Positions 1-13,162 of a DNA stretch of 64,000 nucleotides are shown here, one piece after another. Under the pieces are notes generated by a model that did not search any database, was not told where the DNA came from, and was given only the letters and a program-made list of their open reading frames with translations. The first letter of the stretch is position 1, and each line of letters begins with the position of its first letter. Source of the DNA: Symbiodinium natans (Eukaryota; Sar; Dinophyceae; Suessiales; Symbiodiniaceae). The stretch lies in the NCBI GenBank assembly GCA_905221605.1, contig CAJNDS010000258.1:400001-464000 (forward strand), given 5' to 3'. Position numbers and translations under genes: made by a program.

Positions 1-1054
1 CGGCAAGGACTCCTGCGCCTCGCCATCAGGGCGCTTGAGCTCAAGGGCGCTCTATATTCAAAGGCCCTCAGAAGGGGCTTCTAAAGGAGGTTCAGGAGGG
101 ACTTTAAGTAGGCTTATTTTGTTTGGAAGTCCTCGTTGGGTTCCGAGGCTTTGATGATGGGGGCGCGAGGGTGCAACCACATTCTCTAACAAAACTCTAA
201 ACGCCTTTTTTACACCCGCGAAGAGTTTGGAACTGCACAAACATGGGAGTAGCAGACATTTAGCTGTAAGAGCCATGGCTTTCAATTTAGGTTTCAGAGC
301 TCCAGAACTCAAATGCGCAATAGTTGCTTTCACTTTGGGACCACCAGAAACCCTAACCCCAATTAGCAGGATGCGGTGTGGGGTCGACATCCAACACGAC
401 CTCTTGCGATCTTCCTGGCCTGTATGCAAGCCCTATGCAGACCCAGACCCCACTCATGGGCCTGCCCATGCCTGCTCAGGTCTCAGAAATTAGGAGAAGC
501 AGAGGTCAGGAAGGTTATGGGAAGTTGGGTCTCTTTTTTGCTGCCCGGTGCCCACCTTCGGAGAGCTCGGGTGACTTATCTGTGTCCGCGTGAAGGTGCC
601 TGCCCACGTTGGAGGCGGCTGAACTTTCGAGAGCTCTGGCGAAGGCAGGGTTGAGGTTGAAACATCGGAGACTTTGCATGACTTAGAATTTCTTTGTTCA
701 GCGCATATGAGAGCTCTGAAGCTGTGGGCTGTCGTCAGCACCTGCACAACCCGACAGAAGACCACAACGGCCCCCAATCCCGCACCCCAAGTCCCGCCAA
801 AACCATCCAAAACCGTAAAAAACAACCGCATCCTGAGCCCTAAGCTCCACGCCCTCCAACGGTCCAAAAGCCGCAAAGAGTTCAACCTCCGCGTTTTTAG
901 CCAACCGCAGCCCGAAGCCTTGTAAGAACCCTTCTAAGGGGCCCCCCCCCCAAAACCCTTTCGCGACCTCCTGCTTTCATGCGGTCGGGATCACGCTGCG
1001 TCACCGTCGGCGAGAAGTCCTGCAAAAGGGGATTTTGCAGTCCAGGGTGGCCTG

Positions 1055-1175
1055 GGTTTAGGGTTTAGGGTTTAGGGTTTAGGGTTTAGGGTTTAGGGTT
1101 TAGGGTTTAGGGTTTAGGGTTTAGGGTTTAGGGTTTAGGGTTTAGGGTTTAGGGTTTAGGGTTTAGGGTTTAGGG
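1055..1175 (+). repeat. Interstitial telomeric tract (TTTAGGG)n
   Basis: About 17 uninterrupted TTTAGGG heptamers. A perfect internal tract, not a chromosome end, since unique sequence continues on both sides. Confidence 0.97.
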
Positions 1176-2542
1176 CTAGGGCGCCTCGTCAGTGTGGGTG
1201 TCAGAGCCCGGAGGCTACTCTGGGAGCCCAGAAAGGCTCAGGATCGCACTCAGAACATAAACTCTTGAGCTGTCTTTAGACATGCTCGAACAAACTTCTA
1301 AGAGCAACACACATGCTTCTACCTCCGAAGAACCTTGAAGGCCTTATCCCACGCACATTCAATGCAAAGAAGAGCATCATGCCTGCAATTAAATTAAGGC
1401 GCTCAAACTCTCAAGATCACTACCTGTCTCTTTAAAGTTTCCCCGCCCTCCCCCGGCCCGGAATTCGCGGGCTCCTCCTGCATAAGCGTGTTCTTCTGCT
1501 GGGGAGCAGGCGGCGCCTGCGTCCGCCGAAACTGGGCCTGGTGGCATTTGCCAATTGTTGCGAGGAGCCGGGGACTGGGGGGGGGCGCTATGGCATAGGG
1601 AGTCAGTGGGCTTGATGTTTTCCTATAGCTCCTTAGAAACCGCAACCAGCACCTCAACACACCTCAACCCTACATCCAGCGCATTCTCTGCTCATACTTA
1701 ATCATGCTCTGATACGTGTAAACATGTTAATAATTAGCTAAACATGTATGTGTGTATATACGTAAACATGTACATATATCATGTTCCATCCAACCCTATT
1801 CCCGGGCTCGCCATGGAGTGATCGGCCAGGAGATCCTCATTGACGCGAGTGCCAATGCGCTCCAGGCGTTGCCTGGGTGACGCGGGGAGGCTTGCAGGCT
1901 CCAGCATCAAGGGCCGTGGGCTATCGGACTCCAAAACCCTCACCCAAGTCCCGGTCCGCCAGGTGCCCACCTACACAACTCATAACATCTTATAACCTAT
2001 AGGGTCCCAGCTACTTACCCGCAACATCGCAATGAATTCAGCTGGCAAGTAACTTCCCTACCTGGCCTCACACCCGAATCAAGACAGCCAAACACAACTG
2101 CCAAACCTGCGGCCTCAGATCGCCCACTGGTTCTCCTAAACAATGTAAGACCGCAACGCGCGTGCGCACTTCACGAGGGCATGGGAGAACAGGACCCAGG
2201 GGGGAGCACGATTTGGACCACTACAAGCAATGAGCATGGGACCTGCGCCTGACGCCCAATTTTAAGCCCTGCGGCCACTTACGATGAAAGCCGCAAGCCC
2301 CGAAACCCGCGGCCGCGCCCGCGCCTGGGCGCTGCCCGTCACGTCAGTCGTCACAAGCTTTATGAGGTGGGGGGGGGGGGGGGAGAGACGAAAGCCTGCA
2401 TCCGAAAGCCTGCATCCGAAAGCCTCTGAAATATGTCTTATAAGCCATGGCCAGAGCCCCAGAAGTCCGAACAGCTGCCGAGGTACTTTGCCACTGGGAT
2501 GGCCCCTTTGCTGACGGTGCCGCCCTGTGCAGCTGCAGATTG

Positions 2543-2620
2543 CTAACCCTTTAAACCCTAAACCCTCTAAACCCTGTAACCCCTATACACCCTAAACCCT
2601 AAACCCTAAACCCTAAACCG
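2543..2620 (-). repeat. Degenerate telomeric tract (CCCTAAA)n
   Basis: Mixed CCCTAAA, CCCTTTAAA and CCCTGTAA words followed by four perfect heptamers. Confidence 0.85.
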
Positions 2621-2999
2621 TTGTTTTCAGGGATGTTCAGGTGTGTGACCGAGGATTTCGGGCTGACTCTCTCAGGTTCGACCCTTGTGCGCGGCCTCTG
2701 GCTGTACTACAATTGTAGGCCAGAAACCATGTTATAATGAGGGTAGCCTTTTTTGGTTGGTTACTTGATAAGGGGTCCCAACACCAAAAAAGGGTAATGG
2801 GTACCAACTGGGCTACCAAGAGTATACTGTCTCTGCAGACGCTAGAGAACCCTCGCTTGACGTCGTTTGTGTGCGCGCCGTCTGTTTGCTTGCGCGCGTC
2901 GCGGGGATGCGGGTGATTGCGGGTGCGTCCATGACGGCGCAGCTCCTCTCGAGATCCGGAGCTTCCATTGGAGGCTGGGAGTGCCATCGGTAGGAGGGT

Positions 3000-3164
3000 G
3001 TAGGGTTTATAGGGTTTAGGGTTTGTAGGGTTTGTAGGGTTTATAGGGTTTACGGGGTTTATAGGGTTTATAGGGTTTATAGGGTTTATAGGGTTTATAG
3101 GGTTTACAGGGTTTGTAGGGTTTATAGGGTTTATAGGGTTTATAGGGTTTATAGGGTTTAGGGT
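3000..3164 (+). repeat. Variant telomeric tract (TTTATAGGG)n
   Basis: Nonamer TTTATAGGG repeated about 14 times with TTTGTAGGG and TTTACAGGG variants, opening with two TTTAGGG heptamers. Because the period is 9, it reads as an Asn-Pro-Ile tripeptide repeat on the minus strand; that is not evidence of a gene. Confidence 0.92.
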
Positions 3165-4737
3165 GCAGGGGAGCCCTCTCAGGGACCTCTTCAAATAGGC
3201 CAAAGCGGTTTCGTCCCCTGTCAGGCCGGCATTCTGCCCCCCCCCCCCCCCCAAAGGCACGTAAATTTGAACCCTAAACCCATCTAAACCCTAAACCTTG
3301 GCAAAGCAACGGTAAAGACCCAAAACCTTTGCCTTGCCTTCTTGAGCTGCGATTCCCGCGAAGGCCCCCGATGCCGGCGCGGCGTCTCGGCTGGAGGCGG
3401 AGGGGGCCTCAGTGGGAAAACTCGAACTCTGCATATGCCTAAAGATCTCTGAAATGTTCGGGACTTTTTGTGGTCAAGTCCAAGGGATCGGGCCATCAGT
3501 GTGTTCAATAGTGTTCTCTTGACAGGCCTCCAACGCACAGGAAAGCTGAAAAGCATCAATTTCGGCATATTTCTGTGGAGCTGGTCCGTCACATGCTGGA
3601 CCTGGTGCGTTTTAGGTGCATGCACCTCTGCCTGTTCATGTTGCTGCAATGCGAGACACCCAACCTTATAGCAGCCTCTACTCCGCATCAAGGTTGCAAC
3701 CTATAGCGCATTCACTCGAAGAGCTCCTTGAAAGCCCTTCTCAGCAGTCCCTCTGAGCTAGGGACCAACCAGGCTCGGCACTCCTGGAGGGCAACAAGTG
3801 CCATGATCGGAAGCAGGAGGGGCTGTGGGACAAAATGGGCAGAGTCGGGTAGAATGGGAGGGCTCAGAGGCTCAGAGGTTCAAAAAGCCCTCTCTGAGAG
3901 GGGTGCTGGCAACACCCAGGCTCGCAACAGGCATTCTTCCACTTAGAAATCAGAGCCAGGCCCTGTGAACCTGCCGCGGAGCGAGGGTCAGACGCCACCT
4001 CCCCTTCCACTTCAACAGCCCTGACGCGCACACCCGACGATTCTTTGTTGGTGCCTCTCCTGCGGCTTAGGGTTCGGGGTTGTTGCTCGCTCGGCGGTCC
4101 TGGTCGCGTTGGCACAGAAGCCCTTGCCTCAGAAGGGCTGGCAACAAGTCAAGACCCTAACAAAATCAAAGATGGTACAGAACCATTGTGACAACAGGAG
4201 GCAAGCACATCCGGCTTTGAGCAAGAAAGAGTCACAACTCCAAACCCCCCACAAAACCCCAAACACCTCAGCACCTCATCACAATCAGGCTCTCAACCCG
4301 CCACTTGCGAAATATTCGCATACCCTAAAGTGTATGAAACTGTAGACCCTATTATGAGCCCTATAAACCATCCGAAAAGATCTTCCGGGTCTGGGCCCCG
4401 GACTCAGCTCAGGGCCGAAGCCGGGGTAGAGCACCTCCAAGGCAAAGTCGCAGTCCGCCTCAAGATTCGTTTAGGGGTTTCAGGGGTTTCAGATGGTTTT
4501 GGGGTCTATAGAGGTGTAGGGTTGATCAGGTGGTTTCAGCAGCTGAAGCGACTTGCGAGCTGCAAGCGTTTCGGCGCTTCTGTGCAAGGCTTGCAGGGGC
4601 CGTGACGCGTCTAAGGATTTTGCTTGCGAGATGTTCCCCCCCCCCCCCCTCCCGGTCTGTATGTCCCCTATATATCCGTGTATGTGCCCTACTATACTGG
4701 CATGTATGTTATCGACTGCAAGCAATAGCTCGCTCAG

Positions 4738-4966
4738 GGCCGGACATGGATGAGGCCCCGAAACTCCTTGAACTGCGTCACGTCTTCTGGCACGTTGGGC
4801 GGCCGAGGGGCTGCCAGCTCCTGTGCAAAGGTGCGAGCTTCATCCGTCGGCTGAAAACCCTTGGCCATAGGCATCTTGGGTGTGCACATTATGGGCTCTT
4901 TTAGCACTTCAGGTGTGGGGGCTTCTAAGGGAGTTTCAGGTTGAGATATGCTCGCATAAAGTCTCC
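4738..4966 (-). CDS. Candidate exon, unknown product
   Basis: Open for about 76 residues with protein-like composition (EAPTPEVLKEPIM, GFQPTDEARTFAQELAAPRP, NVPEDVTQFKEFRGLIH). The word PLEAP also ends an open frame near 60-80 on the same strand, which hints at a repeated coding motif. No family recognised, and splice sites were not fixed. Confidence 0.3.
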
Positions 4967-6326
4967 CAGCAAACACATGATAAGGAAAGTACCAGCGTTT
5001 GCCGATTTATGGCTTGGGGCCGCCCTTTCGTGCTTCAAGTTACTATCCAGCCTGTGGAACCAGGCCGCGTCGGTCCCCAAACCCGCCACCAGAGTCGCAC
5101 ATTAATGAGCAACATTAACCGATGCCCAAAGAGCCAAAACAGAGCATGTCTGCACAATCGGCCGCAAGTGCCAAGAGTGCTGTCGAAGACAGGTGAACAC
5201 TCCAGGAACTTGACCACTTCATGAGCGAGTATTGAAGCACGGGCTGGAGTTGGCGGCGTCAGCCAATTCTTGTGCGCCCCGACAAGCAAAAAACAATTCT
5301 CTCGTCCCTGACGGTCTGTCCCGCCCTGATTTGCTCGCATGCCGTAGTTTTCGCGACTCCCATGAACTGCAAGTCGGTCGGAGTAATTGGCTTTGTCGCA
5401 CCTGAAACAGCGCCTTTGCTGATGTCCTCATGACCGGACACTGGGACCCTGGGAGGTATACGGTCATCCTTCAAGACTGATAAGGGCCATCCAAGACTGA
5501 CCGCCCCCTTGCTGGACCAGAAGTGGCCACGCAGGCGCGCACACAGCTTCTTGGCTTCTTGTGATGGGCTGAGCTATAGAGGCCCTACTGAGGTCGCTCC
5601 GTGTTGACCCCAAACAACCATGCGAGCTCTACAAAACCCAGCGGAGCGCCTGCCTCACTGCGCCGGGTGCAGTTGTTGGGCAGCGGAGGTGATCCATCCT
5701 GGATTTACCGCGAAGAGGCGGACTGAGGGTGCATTTTGCCATGTACAAGTCAGGGCATGAATACAAGAATCTTGCTAGGCCCCTTACAGCAGTTGAACCC
5801 GCATTACCTAGAGGACAGCGCTGGGGGAATCCTGCTTGATAGGTTGCCCGGACAGCGTCATCAGCTGCTCGATGTGGGCCTTGTGCGCGCTGGGAGCATG
5901 GAAATCGGGGTGACATGGGGTCTGTGCGGCTCTGGGCAGAGCAGGTGGTGTCTGAAGATGTCGTTGGTTTGGCACTGTGTTTCGAGCTCCGACAGAGAAA
6001 ATTTAGATGAAGACTACTGGTAGCACTTTAAAGTCTGCGATCGCCTCAACAATAACCCAAAAACACCAACAAACTCTCAATCCCGTCGTGCCCTGAAAAC
6101 AAGTGCCACAAGGCCTGTCTTTCCCGCAGGTCGGCACGGATGTCCGCACGCCTGTCCTGCTCATATCTTGGATTGTCGAGCCGGGGCCCGGGTCAGAACT
6201 TGCGGCCAGCCCATGCTTTCTCCAGCCTGCCCTATAAACCCTAAAACCCTCAAGCCCTAAGAGGAGAGCTTGCGGAGGTTTCTTTGATGCCATCAAAACT
6301 TCTCAATTGATTGAAAGATGCTGTAC

Positions 6327-6402
6327 CGTCCTGCTGGTAGTGCTTGTACGCCAACTTCCAGGTCTCTTCGCTCTGGATGCGCGAGACGATCTGACGGATG
6401 GC
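6327..6402 (-). CDS. Candidate exon, unknown product
   Basis: Encodes AIRQIVSRIQSEETWKLAYK then HYQQD, between a good acceptor (CACAG|GCC) and a GT donor (GACG|GTACAG). Amphipathic helical look, no family recognised. A second coding-like stretch, RADIRADLRERQALWHLFSG, is at about 6100-6165 on the same strand. Confidence 0.35.
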
Positions 6403-6782
6403 CTGTGCATGTCACTTCCACAGGCTCCAGATCCAGCCGGGAAACAGGAACAAAAAACGGGGCTTGGCACTTGGCACGAGCCTAGTTCCTATACCCTCCC
6501 TGACATGTACATCGACACCGACGGACACCCGCGTTTTAAGAAAACATCTCTTTTGCAGAGCAACGGAGCAACTTCACAGAGAGAAACATTCTGCAATCGC
6601 AGAGAAGCGAAAACGGCTTGGAAGGGTTCAGGAGAATCCCGCAAGCCTCCCCCAGGGCCTTCTGAAGCCCCAAAACCGAAGCGAGGCAACCTCCCAAATC
6701 GTCCAGACCTAACACAAAACCCTACCATGCTACTATTTGCTTAAGAACACCCCCCCCCCCCGCCCAACAAAAAACAAGTCTT

Positions 6783-6915
6783 CCTCAAAAGGGCAATGTA
6801 GGCATGATTTGCCTTGATTCTTTGGAGGTTCTTAAGAAGTAGCTTGATGCCCCAAACCTCCCGCAACCAGGGATGGATCGGGCGCCTGTCGGTCTTTGCG
6901 TAGCACACTGTCTGT
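6783..6915 (-). CDS. Candidate exon, unknown product
   Basis: Contiguous basic, helical frame (TDRRPIHPWLREVWGIKLLL, KNLQRIKANHAYIALLR). Same strand as the other candidate islands at 6-11 kb; possibly one gene, but phases could not be joined. Confidence 0.3.
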
Positions 6916-7181
6916 ATACACCTTCGGGAGGAGGAACATGGGTTCAAGTAGGTTTTAGCAGTCTGGGTGAGCTTCTTAAGGAATATGCAGCACTGGTGGG
7001 GCCGGGAGCATCTCGAATTCTTGTGTCACCATCATGGTGAGCAGCACCTGAACCGGTAAAATCCCAAAGAGTGCTGGGGGTTACGCGATTTACCTCCAGA
7101 GTTTAGCCATACCAAAATATCTTGATGCTGTAAAATCAAGAACGACTCTTCCGAAGCCTCCATTAGAGTTCCTTGTGCCGA

Positions 7182-7460
7182 CCCTAAACCCTAAACCCTA
7201 AACCCTAAACCCTAAACCCTAAACCCCTAAACCCCCTAATCAGAGAGACGGGTCCGTTGCGGTTTGACCCTCCAGGGACCCGAGAAGCCCAGACCTCCTG
7301 GTCGAAGCAAACCCTCTCCCTCATGCTCCCCCTTGGGGTTTTGGGGTTTAGGGGTTTGGGATTTAGGGTTTTGGGGTTTAGGGTTTTGGGGTTTAAGGTT
7401 TAGGGTTTAAGGTTTGGGGTTTAAGGTTTAGGGTTTAAGATTTAGGGTTTCGGGTTTAAG
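7182..7460. repeat. Paired telomeric tracts in opposite orientation
   Basis: CCCTAAA repeats at 7182-7238, about 97 bp of unique sequence, then TTTAGGG/TTTTGGGG-type repeats at 7336-7460. The two can pair as an inverted repeat. Confidence 0.9.
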
Positions 7461-8699
7461 GCCCACCTTTTTGAGCTCCTTCCGAGGCTTTTCGCCCATG
7501 CACGACTCGAACGTTTCCTTCGCTTCGGCGTTTGCAGCTCGGCTCTAGCGCTTCCCATCGCAGTTCTACCAGGGCCTACTCGGGGCCTACTTTGGGGAAG
7601 GGGTAAAGCGTGCGGATAGTTCGCATGTAGAGGGACGATGTGAGCCCGACTCAGAGTATGCAGGTTCTGCTGATTGGAACCCACCGAACCACCTGCACTA
7701 GTCAGCAATGCGACCTTTTCTGGAGCCAAAGATACCTGTGAGACCCTAAACAACCCTTCAAAAAACACCTCTCTGCTGGCCCAGCGTCGAACATAGGATG
7801 CACCTGGCCGAAAAAAGTGAGGCGCAACTGCTCATCTCATGATCCGACGGTCAATCGCTGAAGACGCTGCTCCTTTGCCTTTTGGCGTGGGAGGAGCTTG
7901 CCACAAAGTGCGCACTGACTCCACTATAGGGCCCTATAAACCCTCGAACGCCGGTAAAAGCACCGAAGTCCCAAAGGGGGCCACGCGGAGCCTCTCGTCT
8001 TGAACGATGGTGAGGGGCCCAACCTCTGCGAACGTCGGGGAGTGGTCTCGCCGTCTAGAGTCTGAGGAATACTGAATTCATGAAGTTTAAACAACAGTGA
8101 GAAATGATAATCATCAATGGTTCAGGGTTCAGGACTGGGTCGTCTGTGAGATGAACTGAACCTCACAACTGTTCCCGAAAGCCTCGACGCCCTGAAACCG
8201 CCCAACCACCCTGAGGAAGCTGCTGGGCTGAAACTCGAGCATCCGCCGGTTGATCTTCCGGTTGGACAGACGGTCCAGCCTCGAGGGTTTCTCTCAGGTT
8301 CAGAGGGCTTGTCAGGGCTGAGTGACACTCTGCCATACGGAGGGGGGGGGCCAAAGATCGTTTGCGCGCCGTACTTGTAAGAACACGTGGGGACTAAAGC
8401 ACTGCGTCAGGCACGCCGCCTTCCAGGTTTTGATGATGGTCCAAGATTCCCTTCTTCCCAAACTTCTGGATTCACGACCACGTCGAGCTCACAGAGCTGT
8501 CACAAAAGGGCTAGGGTTTAGGGTTTTGGCTTTGTAGGGTTAAGAGTTTCGGGTCTTAAGACCCCACAGCCGGATCTGAGCTGAGGCTCCGGCGTCTCGG
8601 CCCGTACCGTATTGACGAAGAACTTCTTGGCCTCCCACTCAGCCTGTGGCGCGATGGCGCCAAGGGCTCCCCGTTGGGTTGGGGCTGCAAGAGGCGGCA

Positions 8700-8880
8700 A
8701 GTTTCAGCCACCAAAAGAAGCTCTTCAACTCCATAGCGTATAGACCCCAAGCAAGTATGTACGAAACCATGCCCTGAAAATTCCGGAAATCCTGTGGAAG
8801 GCTTTGACTGAAGGACGCACAGCACTGCTGCCTGTTCTTGGTCGAAGTGGTCGAGGCGCTCGATCCTGCCATCCGAAGAA
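8700..8880 (-). CDS. Candidate exon with hydrophobic stretch, unknown product
   Basis: Open frame with QSLPQDFRNFQGMVSYILAW then GLYAMELKSFFWWLKLAAS, a possible membrane helix. Adjacent coding-like islands at ~8180-8290 (NRKINRRMLEFQPSSFLRVV) and ~8600-8650 (AEWEAKKFFVNT). Product unknown. Confidence 0.3.
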
Positions 8881-9914
8881 GCCAGGGCTCCCTAGCCATC
8901 TCCTATACTCCCCTTAGAACCCTAATAGGAAATTATATATAAACAAAACTATCAAATTATTCCAAAGGGGGATATAGTCTCAAGCCAAGGAAGGAGCCTT
9001 TGTGAGGGTCCTGGTTTCAGGATTCTACCATTTTTGGGGGGAGCGGGGGCTAGTAGGGGTACTCTTTTCTCGGCCGTCCGGCCCCAGTGGCCATGCCTGT
9101 GGAATCAAGTGCCCTCAGCCCGAAAGTATAGAGAGCAGACGTTGAGTGCGGAGCCTTGTCTTCGGATGCTGTGCTTGTCCCCTATCTGACAAAGCCCCGA
9201 AATCACCGTTGTATGAGAGCAGACCTGTGGTTCCTGGGACTGGGAGCCGACGACTCAACACAAGGATTCCGAATCAACACACCTCCCCCCACCCAATTTA
9301 AAACTCCTATAGGATACCCTTCCAGACGACGTCAGCACATGGCGTCTAACTTTCGAACTTCTTCTTGGGTAACGGGTAAACAGGCCCGGCGCGCGTCTCT
9401 GCGTCCGCGGCCATCTTCGGTCCATGCCAGTCCTGTGAGTGCTCGTGGGTGCTCACTTCATCGCGCCATAACGCGCCAGGGTTCATGAAAGGTCTGCGCT
9501 TAGCCTCGAATTTTCAAGGTGGTTTTGGGACTATATGCTGTGTACGGCGTACTTGCGGCGCTGTCGTGATCACCCTCCATCTTACAATCTTCCGTGGGGC
9601 GCTTGGGAGGCTTTGGGTTTTGGGCTCATCTCCGAGATTGCAAACGACCTTACAGCAGTTCATCAACTTCCGGTGGCTAGGGCCCTTCAGACCCTTGTCA
9701 GACCCTTCAGACCATGGCCCTTAGAAGCATTCTCCTTCCAGGTATTCACGCCAGCGTGCGCGGGCACATCCCAAAGGTTCGTTTTGGGCCGCTGGGGATA
9801 GTAAGCCTCCGAGAGCGGGGGGAGGGGGTTGGCCGAAGGCAGCCGCTCCCCTGCTTGGGGCTTAGGGGGTTTGGGGATAGAGCGCATCAACCCAGGCACC
9901 AACGAATGTTCAAG

Positions 9915-10015
9915 CGTCTCCAGCCAAAGGGTACCAAAGAAGAGTACAGTGCTTCATCCTCCGCGTCCACTTGGGCCACTTGGGTTGCTCTAAGCCTTGC
10001 CTGGTTCTTCAAGAA
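9915..10015 (-). CDS. Candidate exon, unknown product
   Basis: Encodes KAKTGQFLKNQARLRATQVA then QVDAEDEALYSSL, ending at a GTACCC donor-like site. No family recognised. Confidence 0.3.
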
Positions 10016-11454
10016 CTGGCCAGTTTTGGCCTTCCTGCCAGCCGGGCACATCTGACAGCTACATCACCACATCCAACAGCTTCATCCCACATCCTACATA
10101 CCGCCATCCCAACTACATGTCTATAGGCGTCCGACGGGAATGGTACTCCAAACTTGTCGTCCCATATGAAAGGGTCGCGCAGGGATTTCTTCGTTCATAT
10201 CGAGTGTATTCGAAAACGCTTGCAATTCGGCTATCTCGTGCCTTAAATGACGTGAACCGGCTGCCGTCCCTGGGTTGGGGCCCCCTCTAGGCATTTTTGG
10301 CCATTTTTAGCGTGACCGGCCCCGTATGCAATGGCAATACACACAAACCTTCACCCTTTGCCGGTCCAGCAAATGCCGCCAGCGATGGGCACTTTCGGCT
10401 GGCGGTGAAATCGCACGAGACCTATGTGATCTCGCTCCTGGCGAGCGTGAGCTTCTGAAGGGCTCATTCTGGTGTAAGGTGTGCTCGGGAAGGGTCGCCA
10501 AATCACCTCATGGAGCTCTTGAAATTTGTGCGTATGTTCTCACGCAGCAGAGCAGAACACCTTGGGTACCTTACAGTTTAGGAATGCCGTAGGGTGAGAG
10601 GATGAGAGCCAGAGCCCTGGAGCACCTTCGCCCAGACTCCTACCCAAACTCTCTCTCTCTCTCTGCTCCGCAATCGCCGCGCTTGTGGCCTCGGGCCCAA
10701 GGAGGACCCCTCCAAAAAAAAACAGACTTGCTTCAGAGGATGTCCTCCCGGCTTGTCTCCGGCTGTCGTGCCCTCTCCGTCGGCTGGCGCAGGAAGGGCT
10801 CGGAGAAGGACTTCCTTGAAGTGCAGAGGCACGGTCATTCCATTATCCATGGAGCCTGTGCCCTTGCGAACTAATTCCTACAGTATGGCCCTGTTCGTGG
10901 GGGCTGGATAGGTCTTGGGAGTTTCTGAAGGGGCCCCAGAGGGGTGCGCAGCTGGCAGAAAAGTTGCAAAAGGTGCGCATGTCTTTCTCGTGGACTTCAG
11001 CATTTGGAGCGAGGACAAGCGCATCCCAGCCACGCGCCCAATGAGGCGTTCTTGTGCGCGGGAGAGTGAGACGTCTGCCTCGGTACGAGTATGAAGCACG
11101 TTGCAAGTGAGGACCCTACAGTGCCCCAAGCCTCACAAGTCTCAGCCACCCCGGGAACCTCCAAAGCAAACTCAGACTCCAAGCCTCCAAGGCGACATTG
11201 ACAAGCAGGCCGAATTCCGAAAGCAGTGCTTGCACTATCTTGCACTGCCGTCTACGCAAAATTTGGGTCGCCAAGGGGCGGACACCAAAAAGCCAGAACG
11301 ATTACCACGTCGCTGCAGACTAAGGATTCGCTTTGGGCGGCGCATCATGTAGGATGTGAGGTGTAGGAATCTTTATTCCTATGGAGCAGCAGATTCGACC
11401 ATCAGATCCCTATTTAGTGATCGGCACTTTAGAATGCTGCATAAATCTCACTAT

Positions 11455-11750
11455 CCTAAACCCGAAAACCCTAAACCTTCAACTCTACGAAACCCTAAAC
11501 CCGAAACCCTGAACCCTAAACCCTATAACGCGCTAACCCTATAACCCTATAACTTAGCCTATCACCCTAAGCCCCTTTTGGGGGTAGTCTTGCGCCAAGG
11601 GGCCCCAGCTCGAAGCCGCTGGTTTCCACCAAGTGGGTCGGGGTGGAGGTGAGGTCCTGAAGAGGATCAGGGTGCCCTTTCAGTAGGGTTTAGGGTTTAG
11701 GGTTTGGGGTTTGGGGTTTATGGTTTAGGGTTTGGGGTTTGGGGTTTGGG
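11455..11750. repeat. Paired telomeric tracts in opposite orientation
   Basis: Degenerate CCCTAAA at 11455-11553 and TTTAGGG/TTTGGGG at 11685-11750, again facing each other across about 130 bp of unique sequence. Confidence 0.88.
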
Positions 11751-13049
11751 GGGGTCAGGAGCTGGTTCCCTTAAGGCTTAGAGGGTCTCACGAAACTGTT
11801 CAGGTGTTTCTCAAGTCCAAGAACCACTCCTGCAGCCCGACCCAAAACACCACAAGCGCCATGCCAAGCCCAGGGCTCCTTCAGGGTCTGAGTGGGCCGT
11901 ACCAGCATCGGCATGGTGCTAGTAAACCCGGGCGCGCGCGAAGTGACTGCGACCCCTTCTCTCTCTTAAGCGCCCCAAACCAGGCTTTCGGTGGCTTACT
12001 TGAGGTATAGTTGGGCTTCAAAGGAGGCGACTCTGAAGTGATGTCATGGAGCCTGCTTCTGCTTGAATGCTCTTTTTTGAGAGGCTGCTCCGGGACACAA
12101 GGAACCCACGGGCAGAGGCATGGGTCTCTCTGTGTTGCAACTGGACACATCCCGGAGACGGGAAACCCTGGAGCTGGGCGGTTGGTTCCATACGAAAAGA
12201 CATACTCCCTCTCTCTCTATGTTATAATACATACACACATAGATTGGTAAATGCATGTGTGTATAAATATATATATATATATATGTATATATCAAAAGTC
12301 TTAACCAAATCTTATGTCCAGGGCGCTTGAGGCTTGAGGCCCGCATCCATTCCCTGCATCGTGCGGGGCTGTTGGCTAGGGATCGTGCTGCCGTCTTTCG
12401 TCATCTTTCGTCGCAAGGGGAGGAAGAACCCTTGAGACCCAGAAATGGCGGGGGGCCTAAGGCCTGGCCCTACACACGGAAGCCAATCTCTGTAAAAACC
12501 CGCTTGCCCTTGGCCACACTTTCAGAATCTCCTAGCTGCATCTCGCCTGCTGCACCTGTTCTACAAGCGATAGCTTCACTTGCAAGCATCTGTTGCAAGG
12601 TATGAAAATGCCACCACGCATTATCTAATTGCGCTTCCAGCACACAGCCCGCTCAGGCTTGTCAGGTGGCCTGTGCGCCTGAAACTGCGTCGTGGAAAAA
12701 AGAGCGTTGCCATCATTTGACGGCAAGACCCTTGAGGAAGGCTGTTGCATTGGGGAGACCACGCCTTCTCTAACGATTCCCATACAAGTCTCCTTCAAGC
12801 CACCCTGAGATCCGTTAGCAAAAATCGTGGAGTATCCTTGGGCAATGCAAGGTACTCTCCCCAAGCTTCCTCAAGAAGGCACTACGCAGATCGCGGTTCC
12901 GTCCTCCACGACAAGGAACGCGCGGACCCGGTGGTGCCCTGAAGACCCGAAGGCACTGAGGGGATCCCCACCCTCAGAACACGTACTTGCCTTTGCCTGC
13001 AGGAGTGAGACGATGAGTCGGGTCTCATTTCAACGCTTTGAGAATGCAA

Positions 13050-13162
13050 CTATAGGGTTGAGGGTTTATAGCTAGGGCTTCGGGATTATAATTAGGATTT
13101 AGGATTGAGGGTTTATAATTAGGGTGTATAGGGTTTAGGGTTTATAATTAGGGTTCAGGGTC
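13050..13162 (+). repeat. Degenerate telomeric-like tract
   Basis: AGGGTTTATAATTAGGG-type words with a few TTTAGGG heptamers; a diverged relative of the perfect tracts. Confidence 0.75.

Noticed and set aside
1055-1175. Chromosome end
   Set aside because: Unique sequence continues on both sides and similar tracts occur all through the window.
2637-3260. 207-residue minus frame with Asn-Pro-Ile repeats
   Set aside because: Arises from the TTTATAGGG nonamer; the flanks have no coding character.
6307-6744. 145-residue plus-strand frame, one of the longest non-repetitive ones
   Set aside because: Composition looks random and it overlaps a better minus-strand candidate exon at 6327-6402.
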